A stretch of 64,000 nucleotides of DNA, taken from the NCBI RefSeq assembly GCF_035046505.1, contig NC_089821.1:62652256-62716255 (forward strand), in the 5' to 3' direction. The DNA is from Tiliqua scincoides. Lineage: Eukaryota > Chordata > Lepidosauria > Squamata > Scincidae. The notes below the pieces were generated by a model that had not been told where the DNA came from, made no database searches, and saw nothing but the letters and a program-made list of their open reading frames with translations. Made by a program: the position numbers and the translations under genes. Positions 1-13,300 of the stretch are shown here, in pieces. Position 1 is the first letter of the stretch; each line of letters starts with the position of its first letter.

Positions 1-10
1 ATAATTTCTG

Positions 11-3000
11 ATGATGGACATGGACAAAAATGTGAGACAAGCTCTTCTTGAATCTCTCCAAGAACTCCTTGAAGATCCGTTTAAACATTTTAAATGGAGG
101 CTACAAAACAATTGTAAGGGGAAAAGAAATATCCCAAGGAGTCGGCTGGAGAAAGCAGCTACGCTGGATGTTGTAGATCTCATGTGTGATTTTTATGGTG
201 AAGAAGGTGCTCTAAGCTTATGTATCTGCATCCTTGAAGAGATTCATGAAAAACACATTGCTGCAAGACTCAGAGACAAAACACAGACAGGTAGGAAACC
301 AAAGGAAAGAAGCTATTGTAGGCTCTCTACTTTTCCCTGTTCATACTCCAAAAAAAATGAACCACACAAGAAAATGAGAATGAGAGAAAGAAAGGGTTAA
401 GTTTAGAGCCAACAAAGAGAAGGCACCCAGAAAGGAAGCATAAAAATCAACCTGTGAATAAAGGCAGGTCCTCAGAAGTCATTTAAAAGAAGAGCACAAA
501 TGTCAACAGAAAGGCAACTTCAAAGATAAGGGCCAGTGTCAGTGCTGGGTTGCTGGAGGTCCAGAAGCAAAGCCCTGAACAAGGCCAACCAGGACACCCC
601 TACTGTCCCTTGATGGCACATTGGGCACTATCACTTTCACTAGAACAGGGGGTTCAGGGGCTGGCCAGTTTGTGGGCCCTTGACCAGAGCTATACCTGAT
701 TCACTCCTGATGCCACCTTCACAGGGAACAAGAGGTTAGATATGAGAGAAAGATAAGAGGAAATTTAAAAGCAGATGAGTGATGGGCCAAGGGCTCTTCT
801 TTCATGACCACTTCTCTGTGATATCTGTCCTCTTTCTTCCCCTACTCTTCTCTCTCTTTCCTGTATACAACCTGCTGCCAACTTTTTTCTTTTTCATTGG
901 TTTTTGTTTAGCAACCCTTGAGAAACTCTGCTGCCCTTAAATGTTTCAAGTTGGAAAAATTCATATATTCAAGTTAAGATACACTGTAGGTGGAATGTTG
1001 ATTGATGTCAGTCCCTGCTGCAGATGTTCTCCTCCTCCTTCCTTATCTAGTCCATGTATCCAATCTCATCTTGTTCCTTGGCCTCCCTTGTCTCTTTGGA
1101 TTTTCCATTCATTCCTCATCATTTAAGCTTTCTTTTCTCTGGGTCCAATCCTCACTGCCATTCAGAGGAAGAGACCAGGTGAACAAGCAGCCTTGTGACT
1201 GCTGCTCACTCACCTGCTTGCAGCTGGGGTACAAACAGCTCCTGCCTGCCTGCCTTCTCCCTCTGGGCAATGATGGGGCCTGGGCCCAGCAGATCCAGTC
1301 ATCCCTGAGGAGAGACTAGGTGAGTGACTAAGCAAAAGCGACTACTCCTTACCTCTGTCACTTGATTGCTCAGTCTGGGTGGGGGTGTAAGGAGAAGGTT
1401 ACCCAGGAGTGTGCTCATGGTATACTATGTTTCAGAAAGCCCTGTGGGCCCCGGAACCAACCTTGAAAATGGGCAATACATCCATGCTCTTAAGGTCTCA
1501 ATTTCCCCCTATAATATGAAATATTTTTCTGCCACCTCTTCCATCTTTTGAGAAAGTTGTAAGATGCCAACAATATCACCTGTTGCTCATTTCCTCCATT
1601 CCAAGTCAATGACAGTACCTGACTACAATTCAGGATTTTTTCCTTTTCAGACTCTGGTCCTGCTCATCTAAAGCCTGAAACATTTGCCAAAGGTAGGAAC
1701 CATTCTAGTGAGCAGTGGTCTGTGTTAATATGCATAAGGAATGCCAGCTTCAAAGCAAATCTCTCAAATGTTGTTTTTGATTTGACTTGGGACAATAATA
1801 AAAGGCACTTTAGTCCACATCACCTCAGGAGGGCTGGTGCTGATGAGCTTGTTGGAAGGATCATCTACTATCTAGCCAATTGGATGTGTTGGTGGCAGAC
1901 ATGCAGGATGAATCATTCACATATAAAGGGACAGTAGAGAGTCTTGGAGGTGGGAAGAGATCAGTAAAAAGGATGCTGAAACCCTCCTTTTCCCACACCT
2001 GACCAGGGTTCAAGTCCATTGAACCACTTTACTCCTGGCTAATTTTTCGTATTAGAGCTGAGCAGAATCACCCCAAGCTATTAGCTGAAGAGAGGCAAAA
2101 ACAAAATGAGAAAATAGCAGCAGACACTTGATCTGTTCTAGTAATGTTACTGCTTATTCATTAAACTCACCTGACAAGCCTAGTGCATAAAACATAGATG
2201 GGATGGAATAGAAGTACAACTTATCAATAAACCGTCCATAGTTCCTAGTCCGTCTGAACCTAGAACTGCTCAAGCCTCTGAGGAGATAGTGTAGGCCCGA
2301 ACACTCAAACCTGGAACTGTTCCCCAGTTCTCTTGTGTGGCCTTCCCTTCAAATGTCCTCTGGGCTTGAATCTTAGAGGCCCTGACTTTATATGTGAATG
2401 GGCAGACATGTGCATAAGGATTCATCACATCTAGTTGGGCCCTTTGATTCCCACTGCTATTGGTTCAGCCATGAAAATGCAGATGAGTGCAACTAAAGTA
2501 ACTTTAAATCATGGGGATACAGTATATGCAAGAATACACACTAGAACATTTTTATTTGAAGATATGACAATAGTTTTAGGATATGTTCAGTAAAGCATTT
2601 TAACATAAAATATGCATGGCAGCAGAATATTTTTCCAGTACTTGTAATGATGCATGCCTTCCTCCTAGATTTTAGGTTGAGATATACACACTTTGTTAAA
2701 GAAACATTCCAGATCTGGACAGATGAGAATTCTCTTCCTGGTGAATATGATCTTCTGAACAACCGATACTCACAGCTAATAATCCTAGATCATCACCGAC
2801 ATGAAGTGGAGAGAAAACACGAAATAATGTCTTTGGGAAAGAAGCATTCTCAAATCATGAGAAACAGAGCTCACTCTTCGATCACCATTGATAGTTTATT
2901 TAAACCTGATAAATGCAAACGAATACCTCAAATTGTTGTCCTGCAAGGAGCAGCAGGAATCGGGAAAACAATGACAGTGAGGAAAATCATGCTTGACTGG

Positions 3001-6000
3001 GCCTGTGGAGAGCTTTATCAGGACATGTTTGATTATGTTTTGTATATACACTGTCGAAAGATGAACCTCTATGCAGAGAGTAGTATTGTAGACATCATAC
3101 TACAGCAATGCGCCAAGGATGATGCTTATAATGAGATCCTGAGGAATGAGATAATAAGGAATCCTAAAAAACTCTTGTTCATTGTTGATGGATTTGATGA
3201 ATTACGGTTTTCCCTTGATCAGCCAGAAGATCACCTGTGCTCTGATCCCAGGAAGAAGGAGCCTGTGGACATACTCCTGAGAAGTTTGCTTAGGAAAAAA
3301 GTTCTTCCTGAGTCTTATCTGATTGTCACTACGAGACCAACCGCTCTGGAGAAACTCCGTAAGTGTCTGGAGTGCTCACGTTATGCTGAGATTCTGGGAT
3401 TTTCAGAGGAGGACAGGAGAAGGTACTTCCATAAATTCTTTCAAAATAAAAACCAAGCAGCCCAAGCTTTCAAGCTTGTACGACAAAATGAGACCCTCTT
3501 CACCATGTGCTTCGTTCCCATTGTGTGTTGGATTGTCTGCACTGTAATCAAACAGCAACTGGAAAGAAAGGAAAACTTCCCACAAACCTCCAAAACGCTC
3601 ACTGCTGTCTATATGCTGTACCTCTCCAGTTTGTTGAAATCACACAAGAGTGGACCAAAGCAACATATGGCAAAGAACTTGAGAAGTCTCTGTTCTCTGG
3701 CTGCTGATGGCATCTGGAAACAGGAAATATTATTTTGGGAAGAAGAAATCAAGAAACGTGGCTTAGATCAGGATGATTCCCTCCCGCTCTTTCTCAATGA
3801 GACCATATTCAAAAGAGATATTGACTGCAAATGTTCATCCAGCTTCATCCACTTAAGCTTTCAGGAGTTTTTTGCAGCACTGTCATATCTCCTAAATTCT
3901 GAGAAACGGCACTGCATCCTATTATGCGTTAGAGGGCAAAGCAATGAGTCTGACGACATGAGGGCCCTGCTGGAAAGCTATGTGACCTCAAGACCTGATT
4001 TAGCACTAACGGTTCGCTTTTTCTTTGGGCTTTTAAATGAAGAAAAAGAAATGAAGGACATGAAAAAGCATTTTGGGTGGAAAGTTTCACCTAAAATTAA
4101 GGAAATCTTGTTAAAGTGGGTTAAAAATAACATAAAATCAAAAATTAGAGAATTCAGTTCAACAGATCTATGGTTACTTGAATGTTTATATGAGATCAAT
4201 GATGAACATTTTGTAAAAGGTGCCTTGGATCATGTGACAGAAATTGAATTAGACCATTTTTTCCTTACTGAGATGGAAGAGATGGCTTTAGCATACTGTC
4301 TGGAACACTGTTGTTGTTTGGAGGTCTTTAGTCTACAGTACATTCCAATTGAACCAGAGGTATATAAGGAGGAGGTGAAAGAAGAACAGGAGGAAGAAAT
4401 ATGCACCAGTTCACAGCTGCCATTAGATGGGTATGGATTCTTTTTATGTGTTTATTTAATGTATTTATACCTCATCTTTTCTTCACACTGTGGGCTCCCA
4501 GTTTGTCAAAATTGCAGTACAATTTGTGTTTCAGTCTTTTTTTTTTGCAATGTCTCTTTCACACCAGAACAGTCTCTAGCCTCCTTGGGCTGCATGTTGA
4601 TGATGCGTTGATTAGTGTGCCCTGTTTTCACACCCTATATGGTTGTGCTAGTTGTGCACAAGAGTGCCACATGTAACGGGTGGAGGAATGCTGGCATAAC
4701 ATCACTTCTAGTGGGGAAGAAGGAGTGCCTTTTTCTACAGCACACAGTGTGCCTCTAGGGGCAGCTCTGTTTCAGCCCACACAGGTCTGGGAACAGAAAT
4801 ATAATCTTCCTGGCTATTACTGGCCCACACTGGGTGCTACTATCTGCTTGGCAGCTTTGTGCCTGCATAGAGCTGAAGTACTGATGGCTGTGCTTCTGCT
4901 GTCCAGCAAATATGCCAATTCCCGCCCTTCCCCCATTTCAGCAGTACTCAGCAGCAGGGCCTGCCAATTTGCCAACAATCACCACACAAGCCACTTATGA
5001 AGTGCAACACTAAATGGCCCAGGAGAGATTCTGTCGAGGAGGGAGTAGCTCCTTATCTGGTTGTCCAGCGGAATGCAGCTTCAAGGACACAGCCCACACG
5101 GTAGAGAGTACACAGACGCCAGGAAATCCATCACCATTTCAGTCAGTATTTACAAGTTTACAATAATAGCAGCAGCATAGTAAGACAAAGCAGAGACAGC
5201 AAAACATACAACACACATGACCACCAACGACCCACACACGAGGGCTCTCACAGTCTCTTATAAAGCTCTGTGCACGAATCAGGGTGGGTGGTGTCTCCTC
5301 CTCCTGTCACACCGTCTCATGATGCATGCCTCATCAGCTGGCTCACTCTACACCTGAGTCCTGGTGACGCAGCATTTAACAAACATTAGGCCCTACCTTA
5401 TTCAGGCCTGCAAATTTAACCTGGGTTATGTTCTAATCTAACCCTGACAGATTCTGCCCTTTTCTCTCAAGCACTCTTTCTTTCTCAAATGGGGGCCCCT
5501 GAGATATGCCAACAGACCTTCCGGTTGCCAGTCTTTGAATAAAGGGTGGGAAAAGCAGCCATTGTGGCTATTTTGTGGACTTGTGGGTAGTTTTCTTAAG
5601 GGTGCACAGCAGGTGAAGGAATTGCGCTGTCAGTCCTTCAACACTTCTCACAGGGACACTTGAGGAAAATGTGGAACAGAACTCTAAAATCATCCCTGCA
5701 AACTCTACAATAAAGCCCCCTTTCCAATAGCTTCCAAGAGTTTGATTTTTTTTAAGTACAGTTCTCTGCTGCCACAGCATCCCACCACAGCTTGAAGCAG
5801 CAAGGAGCGGCATGCTTCTCCACTCTGGTCTGATTATGTCATTGCAGCATACTGGCAAATGTAGGCAAAGACAGGGGAGTCCTGTGGGCCTCCATAGGAG
5901 AAGGGGCCTGAGCTGAGATGCAAAAGTGATACCAGCAAATCTGCTGGGGCGAAGGACAGTTGCTCTCCCCCTTGCAAATACAAGAGGAGCAGCACTTGCA

Positions 6001-7227
6001 AAAATGCCTCTTTGCCCAGTTAGCTTGAAACCGCTTCCTTTTTGATCCCTTCTCTCCTCCCCAGTTGCAGCCGTGGGAGCTCCTGAGGTAAGAGAGAAAA
6101 GCAGCACTTTCATTCCTGGGCATTGCAGCATTTGCATTCTTACAGCCTGAGGACATTTTGTTGCCTCTTTCCTTCAAGCTGCACTCTTTTGGTGATCACT
6201 TCTCTCTTGGTGTCATGCTACATGTCTTTTGTCTACCTAGAACGAGCACTGTTAGTGGGATAAAGAAATAAGTTATTAACCAAGAAGTAGTTCCCTTTTA
6301 AAGTAAAAGAATGTGAAAATCTGTGCCTGAAGTTCAAGAAATGAAATTTATTTCCTCCTCCTTTAGACAAGAGTATCATTATCCAACACCACAAGAGCAA
6401 CTCTATAAAGCAGTGAAGTCTCTGAAGGGACACTTACGAATCCTGAGGTAAGAAACCGCTTGCGTGTACTGTATTTAACAGCAGGCTGGTCTTTCTGTCA
6501 GAGTAGGCACACACAACCATTACCACCTGCTGCCTCGTCACAGATCCATGGGCACTACAGATCAGATGGATAGGTCTCTCTTTCCCCCCCTTCTTTTCCA
6601 CTAGACAAGCAAACAGTGGTGGGGAAGAGGCAGGAGGTGAGCTGCCTCCTCCTTCCAGAACTGGAGGGAAACTTTTAAGAGCTCCATGAGGAAAGCAGGT
6701 AGCTGCAGGGTACACTGAACTCTGGTGTGGACATGAGACTTGGCAAGAGGCTGGATATTTGGGGACTTTTACTCAGGCACAGAATATGTAACAATTGTGT
6801 GCTTATATGGAAGGCCAGAAATATGTGGATACTTTCGCTGCTCAGTTATAAATATTGCTGAAGGTAGGGGAGTGGGAGGAACAGGGAGGGGAGGGTGAGG
6901 GGTGGAACCAGGATGGGAAGGGGAGCAGACTGAGACCAGGAATGGGGCAGCATTGGTGACAATGGCGCTTCCAATATCCTATTCCGCTTCCTGGCCTCAA
7001 TCCCTCCTGGGTCCACTCAGACTTGTGCTAGCAAAATCACTGGCACAGGTCCACCCCATTCAGGCAGTGGAGGCTTACTCCCAGGCAAGGGTACAAATGT
7101 TTCCTTACCTGGAGGAGACCTCTAGAACTACCTCCCCCACAGAATGCAGTGCATGACTGCATCCGTGGATGCAGGTTTTTGATAGGATTGGGTTGCTGCC
7201 GTTCTAAGTACATACATACATACATAC

Positions 7228-7258
<31 letters not shown>

Positions 7259-7328
7259 TGAAATGAGCACATATTCTTCCCCATCTTCCTATACACAAGT
7301 TCCCTCCCCTCCCCCTCTTCTGCTGCCT

Positions 7329-7382
<54 letters not shown>

Positions 7383-10300
7383 AATTGTGAGCCCCTCAGG
7401 GCAGAGACCTCCCTTCTCTTCTACTGTAAAGCGCATTGATGGCACTATACTAATAAATGAATAATAAATAACTAGTTCTAGAAGATACCGGTAGACAAAG
7501 TGTAAAGCAAGAAGTTACAAATAGTAAAAAGAAACATTTTCCTGATTACCTGGGAATTAGATATATTTTATCACAATTGCAATGCAATGTGTGATATCTC
7601 ACTCTCCATGCTGTGTCTATCTCTGGCTGCCACTTGCAGGCTGACCAACTGTGTTTTCACTTCTGCTCAATGGAAGGATCTTTCACCTGTGCTCTGCACT
7701 TATCCAAGGCTATCTGAGCTGAAGATGGTGAATATTGCACTGAAAGAATCAGGCATGAGGCTATTAGCTGGAGGCCTTAAACATCAAGACTGCAGGATAC
7801 AGACACTGGGGTAAGAAGTGATCATCAGCACTTTAGTATTTACTGTATAACAGCTTAGCAGTCAGGAATGCCAGCCAGCCAGTGCTTGATAAACCAGTAA
7901 GATAGTAAATCAGGGGTGCTCACACTTTTTTGGCTCGAGAGCTACTTTGAAACCCAGCAAGGCCTAGAGATCTACCAGAGTTTTTTTTACAATGTTCACG
8001 CCATCATAACATTTAACATTTATGTGTACAATGTATGTTGGTGTACCTTGCATAACCGAATGAGCCAATATTGCACAACACAACATAATTAACTATAAAC
8101 ATTTTTTGTAATTACTTGAGTTTACTTTGATGACTTGCACTGAAGTGAATCAGCCAAGGATGCATAGTCCGGACAGTTGACAGCCAGCCTCAAGCACACT
8201 TCCAAATGTTCATCAGTCATGGTGGAACGGTACTTGGACTTAATAATCTTCATGTAGGAAAAGGCTGACTCACATAAATAAGTGGAGCCCTTCCTGCCTC
8301 AGGTGTTCTTATATCCCTGAGGGTCCTATTGCCTTCAGGTGGCTGCAGCTGTGCAGCACACTCTGCTGGATGCCCAGGCCTTACCCTTAAAGGGGCCACT
8401 TCTGACACCACATCTACCTCCTCACCAGATCTTCCTCAATTCCAATACAAGTGGGGGGGGGGAGCAGATCTCTATACAGACCAGTGCAAAAACAGGGGAA
8501 AGGTGTGGGGAAGATCTCTATATAGACATCACAGCAAGACCAGTGCAAAACCCCTTGCACACAGAACCAACAGATGGAAGTGGGGGGGGGGCAGATCTCC
8601 ATACATACCAGTGCAAAAACAGGGGAAAGGTAAGTCAGCCCCAGCAGAGTCAACGGGGCTCACTCCCAGGGATGCGTGGTTGGAAGAGAAGCCTGCCAGC
8701 GGCTCCTCTCCAGGTCTACTCACGAGTCAGCCCCAGTAGAGTCAACGGAGCTCACTCCCAGGGATGCGTGGACAGGAGCTCACTCCCAGGGATGCATCAC
8801 TCCCAGGGAGCGTCACTCCCAGGACGGGGCTCACTCCCAGGGATGCGTGGACGGGAAAGAAGCCTGCGATCGACTCATTTTGCCTCGCGATCGACCGGTG
8901 GCTCGCGATCGACTTATTGAGCACCCCTGCTGTAGCCTAATTCTGATTTCTTTCCCCTTCCTGGGGGGGGGGAGGATATGATTGGGCTGTTAGAGGTTTT
9001 CTTAATTAGCTTTTGCAATCCATGCTGGGGTATGGTTCAGACATTCGATTCCCCATATGATTATATGACTGGGGAAAAACGTGCTGGGGCAGGGAGATGT
9101 GCTCCTTCACATACAGTGGAGAACATGGTAGCACATTTCTGCCAAACTGTATATAACTAGTGATAGTAGCAATTATTATATCAATTTTGTGTTTGTGTCC
9201 GTGCTCTTCTGTTTTGCATAGGTTGTCTGACTGTCGTCTGACAGCAGGATGTTGTAAGGATCTGTCTTCGGTTCTTATTACCAACCAGACCTTAGTGCAC
9301 TTAGATGTCTCCTGGAACATGTTAGGAGATTCGGGCATAAAGCTATTGTGTGAAGGGCTAGAACATCCAGACTGCAAGCTACAGAGTTTGAGGTGAGTGT
9401 CTGACAGCAAACATATGATATTATGTCTGGTATTTCTGACAAGGAAAAGTGGAGGAATAACTTTTCATAAGCTCCATTGTTCTAATCCAGTACTATTCCT
9501 AAGGGGGGGGAGGGCACAGCACTAAGTTTTGCAGGCACCTCAATGCGCTGTGTAAATGTCCCCTCCCTTTGCTTTGGAGCCATTCCTGGCAGTGAGAGCA
9601 AAACAGAGGCATCTCCTCCACGTTGCTCTTGCAGTCCAGAATGGCTCTGAAGGCAAGGGGGAGGGGCTGCTTACACTTTGTGTTGTGGCACCTCAAAATT
9701 TAGTGCTGTGCCCCCCTCTGAGAATACTAGTGTTCTAACCTGTCATGAGCAGAGGTTAAAAATGTGGTTTTTATTGTTTGTTTGTTTTGTGTGAAGTCAG
9801 ACTGGATTTCCTCCAAAACCACGTAAGTTTAAAAAAAACTGCAAGAAAGGCAGTTTGGTTGGAAATCCCCTCTCAAAAGTCAGCTGAAGGGGGAAGGAGC
9901 TAAGCAACACACACATTCACTGTGGGAAGTTGGAATTGGAGCCGAATCACTGGGCTATGATCACTGCTGAATCACACTGAAATTATTTGAGAGAAAAATT
10001 AGTACCTAAAGGTCCTTCGTAAATAAACCCATTATTTTATTTTTTTTTAATTTAAAAATTTTTTGTTAGAAGTGCTGTGCTGTCTTTACTTCAATCCTGC
10101 TCTAAATTCTGGGAAAGTGCCAGATCCCTGGAAGGTAACCCGGACTCGGGGATTGAGAGCCCAGAAAGGAATGTCTCTAATCCCTCAAAGACTTGCAGAG
10201 AGTGAGACCCCTGACAAGTTAAAGACTGATGACAGATGAAGGACAACCAGAACGGTTGGCATCTCAGGGTCCCCCTGAGTCAGGAAAGTTTGAGAGCACC

Positions 10301-13300
10301 ACATAACCGAAGAGAGAAGCTGATGCCATTTAAGTCAATGACCTGATTAATTATGAATCATATACAGCTTTTGATTTATTGCTGCATTCAAAGCTCTATT
10401 TGTAACTCACCCAGGACTGACTCCTTGTCTGACTGTCTTCTGCAGATTGTCCAACTGCTATTTTACAGATGCCTGCTGTGGGGATCTTGCTGAAGTCCTT
10501 TGTACAAACCAGACACTGAGAGACTTAGTTTTGTCTCACAATAAAATAGAAGACACGGGAATGAAGCAGTTGTGTACAAGGCTGAAACACCCCAGATGTA
10601 AGCTAGAGAGGCTGCGGTAAGTCACTCATACTTCCTTTCCAGTATGACAGGAGCAGTTGTCACCTGACCAGTGGAGGCTTATCCATGGGGCAAATGGAGC
10701 TTGGCCCCTCCAAGAGAAAAAAAGGGAAAATGTGCATTTAAAGACACACAGCTCAATTCTATCGCTCACCAACTACTTCCATGCAGCTGCACCATGGAAA
10801 CATGTGCTGCATCCTATGATGGGGGTGGGGTGGGCAAACAGGAGGTCTCCTCAGGTAAGAGGATTTCTGTTCCCTTACACCTGGGTAAGCCTCCATCACC
10901 CTATGGGTCTATTGCAGCAGCTCTTTGGTCCTGCACAATTCTGAGTGGATCCAAGGGAGAATGGCAGGTTCAGGCAGGGGACATAACATATTGATGGTAC
11001 CATTGCTGCCAATAAACGCCCCTGCCCTGCCCCTGGTGGCCCTAATCCCCACCCCATTACACCCCCTCCATGTCTTATTACACTCCCTCCTACCAATTGC
11101 CAACCCCCTGAATCAGCTTATCTACACTGGAGCAGGTCACTGGCCAAAATTGTGGATGGTGTTATAGTCACAGCTCAAAAATAGCTGCTGATGGTACATT
11201 TCGCACCTCATTGGTAGCCAAATTGTGACAGCAAGACAGTGTCCCACTGTCATTAAATGGGGGATAGGATTGGGCTATTAACTGCACTAAATTAATGATT
11301 TCTGTGTGACCTAGGCTAAGTCACTGACTAATTAGTCTTGGTTTTCTACTGCTTGTCCAATCTCATTGCTTCTTTAGTTCTCTAGTTAGTCTGTGCAACT
11401 CCTTGCCACAAGATGTGGTGATGGCATCTGGCCTGAATGCCTTTAAAAGGGGATTGGACAAATTTCTGGAGGAAAAGTCCATCACAGGTTATAAGCCATG
11501 ATAAGTATGTGCAACCTCTGATTTTGGAAGTAGGCTACCTCAGAATGCCAGGTGCAAGGGAGAGCACCAGGATGCAAGTCTCTTGTTGTCTTGTGTGCTA
11601 CCTGAGTGGGCCACAGTGAGATACAGGAAGCTGGACTACATGGGCCTCTTGGATAGAAATCCCCTCTCAAATGGCAACTGAGAGGGGAGGTGTATTAGTG
11701 TGTGTGTTAAAAGGCATAGTTATAAAGAGCAGGTTCCCTATCCCTTTGCAACAAGATGGCTAGACTGAAAGATGCAGTTGGTGTAGAACAGTGGGCTGGC
11801 CTAGTAGGCTTTTATTTAACATTTCAATTAGATCCTGCTCAGTGAACACATGGAATATACACAACTGAACTATATAAGGGGGGAAAGCAAATAGATTTGT
11901 ATATATCAAATATAAGGGCAGTTCGCCTGAATAGGCTTCTTCAGTTTTTGTAGAGATGGCCTTATGGCCTGAAATATTGCCATGGCAATAAAAACTCATT
12001 TTGTTCTCTGATATTTGTTTGTTTGTTCTCTTATAGGTTGAAGAATTGCAGTGTCACAGAAGCTTCTTGTGGGGACCTTTCTTCTGTTCTCAGCACCAAC
12101 CAGAATCTGATGGAGCTGCAGCTGAACAGTAATAACCTGAGGTATTCAGGAGTGAAGTTGTTGTGTGAAGGGCTGGAACATCCAAACTGTAGGCTAAAAG
12201 TTATAGGGTAAGTAACAGTTGGTATGCTGACCAAGCAAGAGAAGCAAGGACAATTATGCATACAAGAGGATCATGCGGGTGGCATGAAGTTCAAGCAGTG
12301 GGTAGAGCTGACTGGGAACAAGGTGGATGAAATTTTTGCATTGCAGTTGGTAGGCCTTCCACAGTTAGTTACAGGGGAATGGAAGGCACAGTTTTCCAGT
12401 TATTCAAAGAGATTGTTGATAATTAATGTTGACATTGACAGGTGTATATTGTGCTCATCACAGTTTCTGTTTCTCTTAGTTTTGGCTGTGCACCCCCTCC
12501 CCCACACGTGCACAAACACACACACAACTAGCATGCATGAGTTCATTTGAATTTGCTTGATGTGGGCTGATTTCATGTGGAGCTCAAGGGAGCTGGCTGA
12601 TCGCTGCCACAAACCTACAAATCCCAGAGTCCACTGCAGGGAAGCGAAAACAGTTAAAAGCATTTTAAATCTGCTTAGTTTTAGAGTGTGTACATTATAG
12701 ATGCATCCTCATGTTGTGAATGGTCTCTGTTTCCAGGGATAAGTAACACTTGTATCTTCCTTTAACTGTTCAGAGATATTTAAAGTGGAAATAATGAACA
12801 CAAATGGGGAGGGGGACAGCACTGCAGTGGTGTACTCACAGTCACACCCCAACCCCAGGTAAACTGGGGGAGCACAGAGGGAGCTGAGTAGAACTGACAA
12901 GCTGCAGGGTGATGCAAGCCAGGAGCAGGGTGAAAAGGAGCCAGAGCTGGGCTGTGAGCTATGGCCTGGCATGACCTGGCTATTCTGCCTCCTGAATATT
13001 ATTCCTGAGTGTTCCTGGCCACCTAACCATTACAAGATCTGGAAAAAAAAAAATCAAAGGAAATTTTTCTGAACCTTAATTTCTGTCAGTGAGATGTTTC
13101 TGAGCTTCATGATTTAGCAATAGATCCAATGATAATTAAGAAAACTGATAAGAGTGAAGCTATAATTATCTTTAACAGAATGGACTATTTATGAGATTTC
13201 CTAAATTATGTATCATTCAATATGATTATGTAATTTTAGAGATTTTCTAAATTGAAAAAGAGTTTATTCAACAATCAAAGAGTAGACATATATAGGATTC

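Larger units (their letters stand above)
4431..7639. other. NLRP intron 3
   Basis: A 3.2-kb intron between the NACHT exon and the first LRR exon. Apart from two microsatellites near its 3' end I recognise only a short tail near 7390-7470 (CTCAGGGCAGAGACC, followed by an AT-rich ATAAATAAT run) that resembles the 3' end of L2-like LINEs. Nothing coding was identified. Confidence 0.5.

Noticed and set aside
5100-5460. A possible long terminal repeat or other mobile element in NLRP intron 3
   Set aside because: Composition looks unusual, but I found no paired ends, no second copy and no coding remnant to support any family.
7149-7445. Frames full of His/Thr or Cys/Val repeats
   Set aside because: These are the (TG)n and TACA microsatellites.
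8329-8920. A 193-codon plus-strand frame
   Set aside because: It lies inside the hAT remnant and its minisatellite. The meaningful translation there is the transposase fragment on the other strand.
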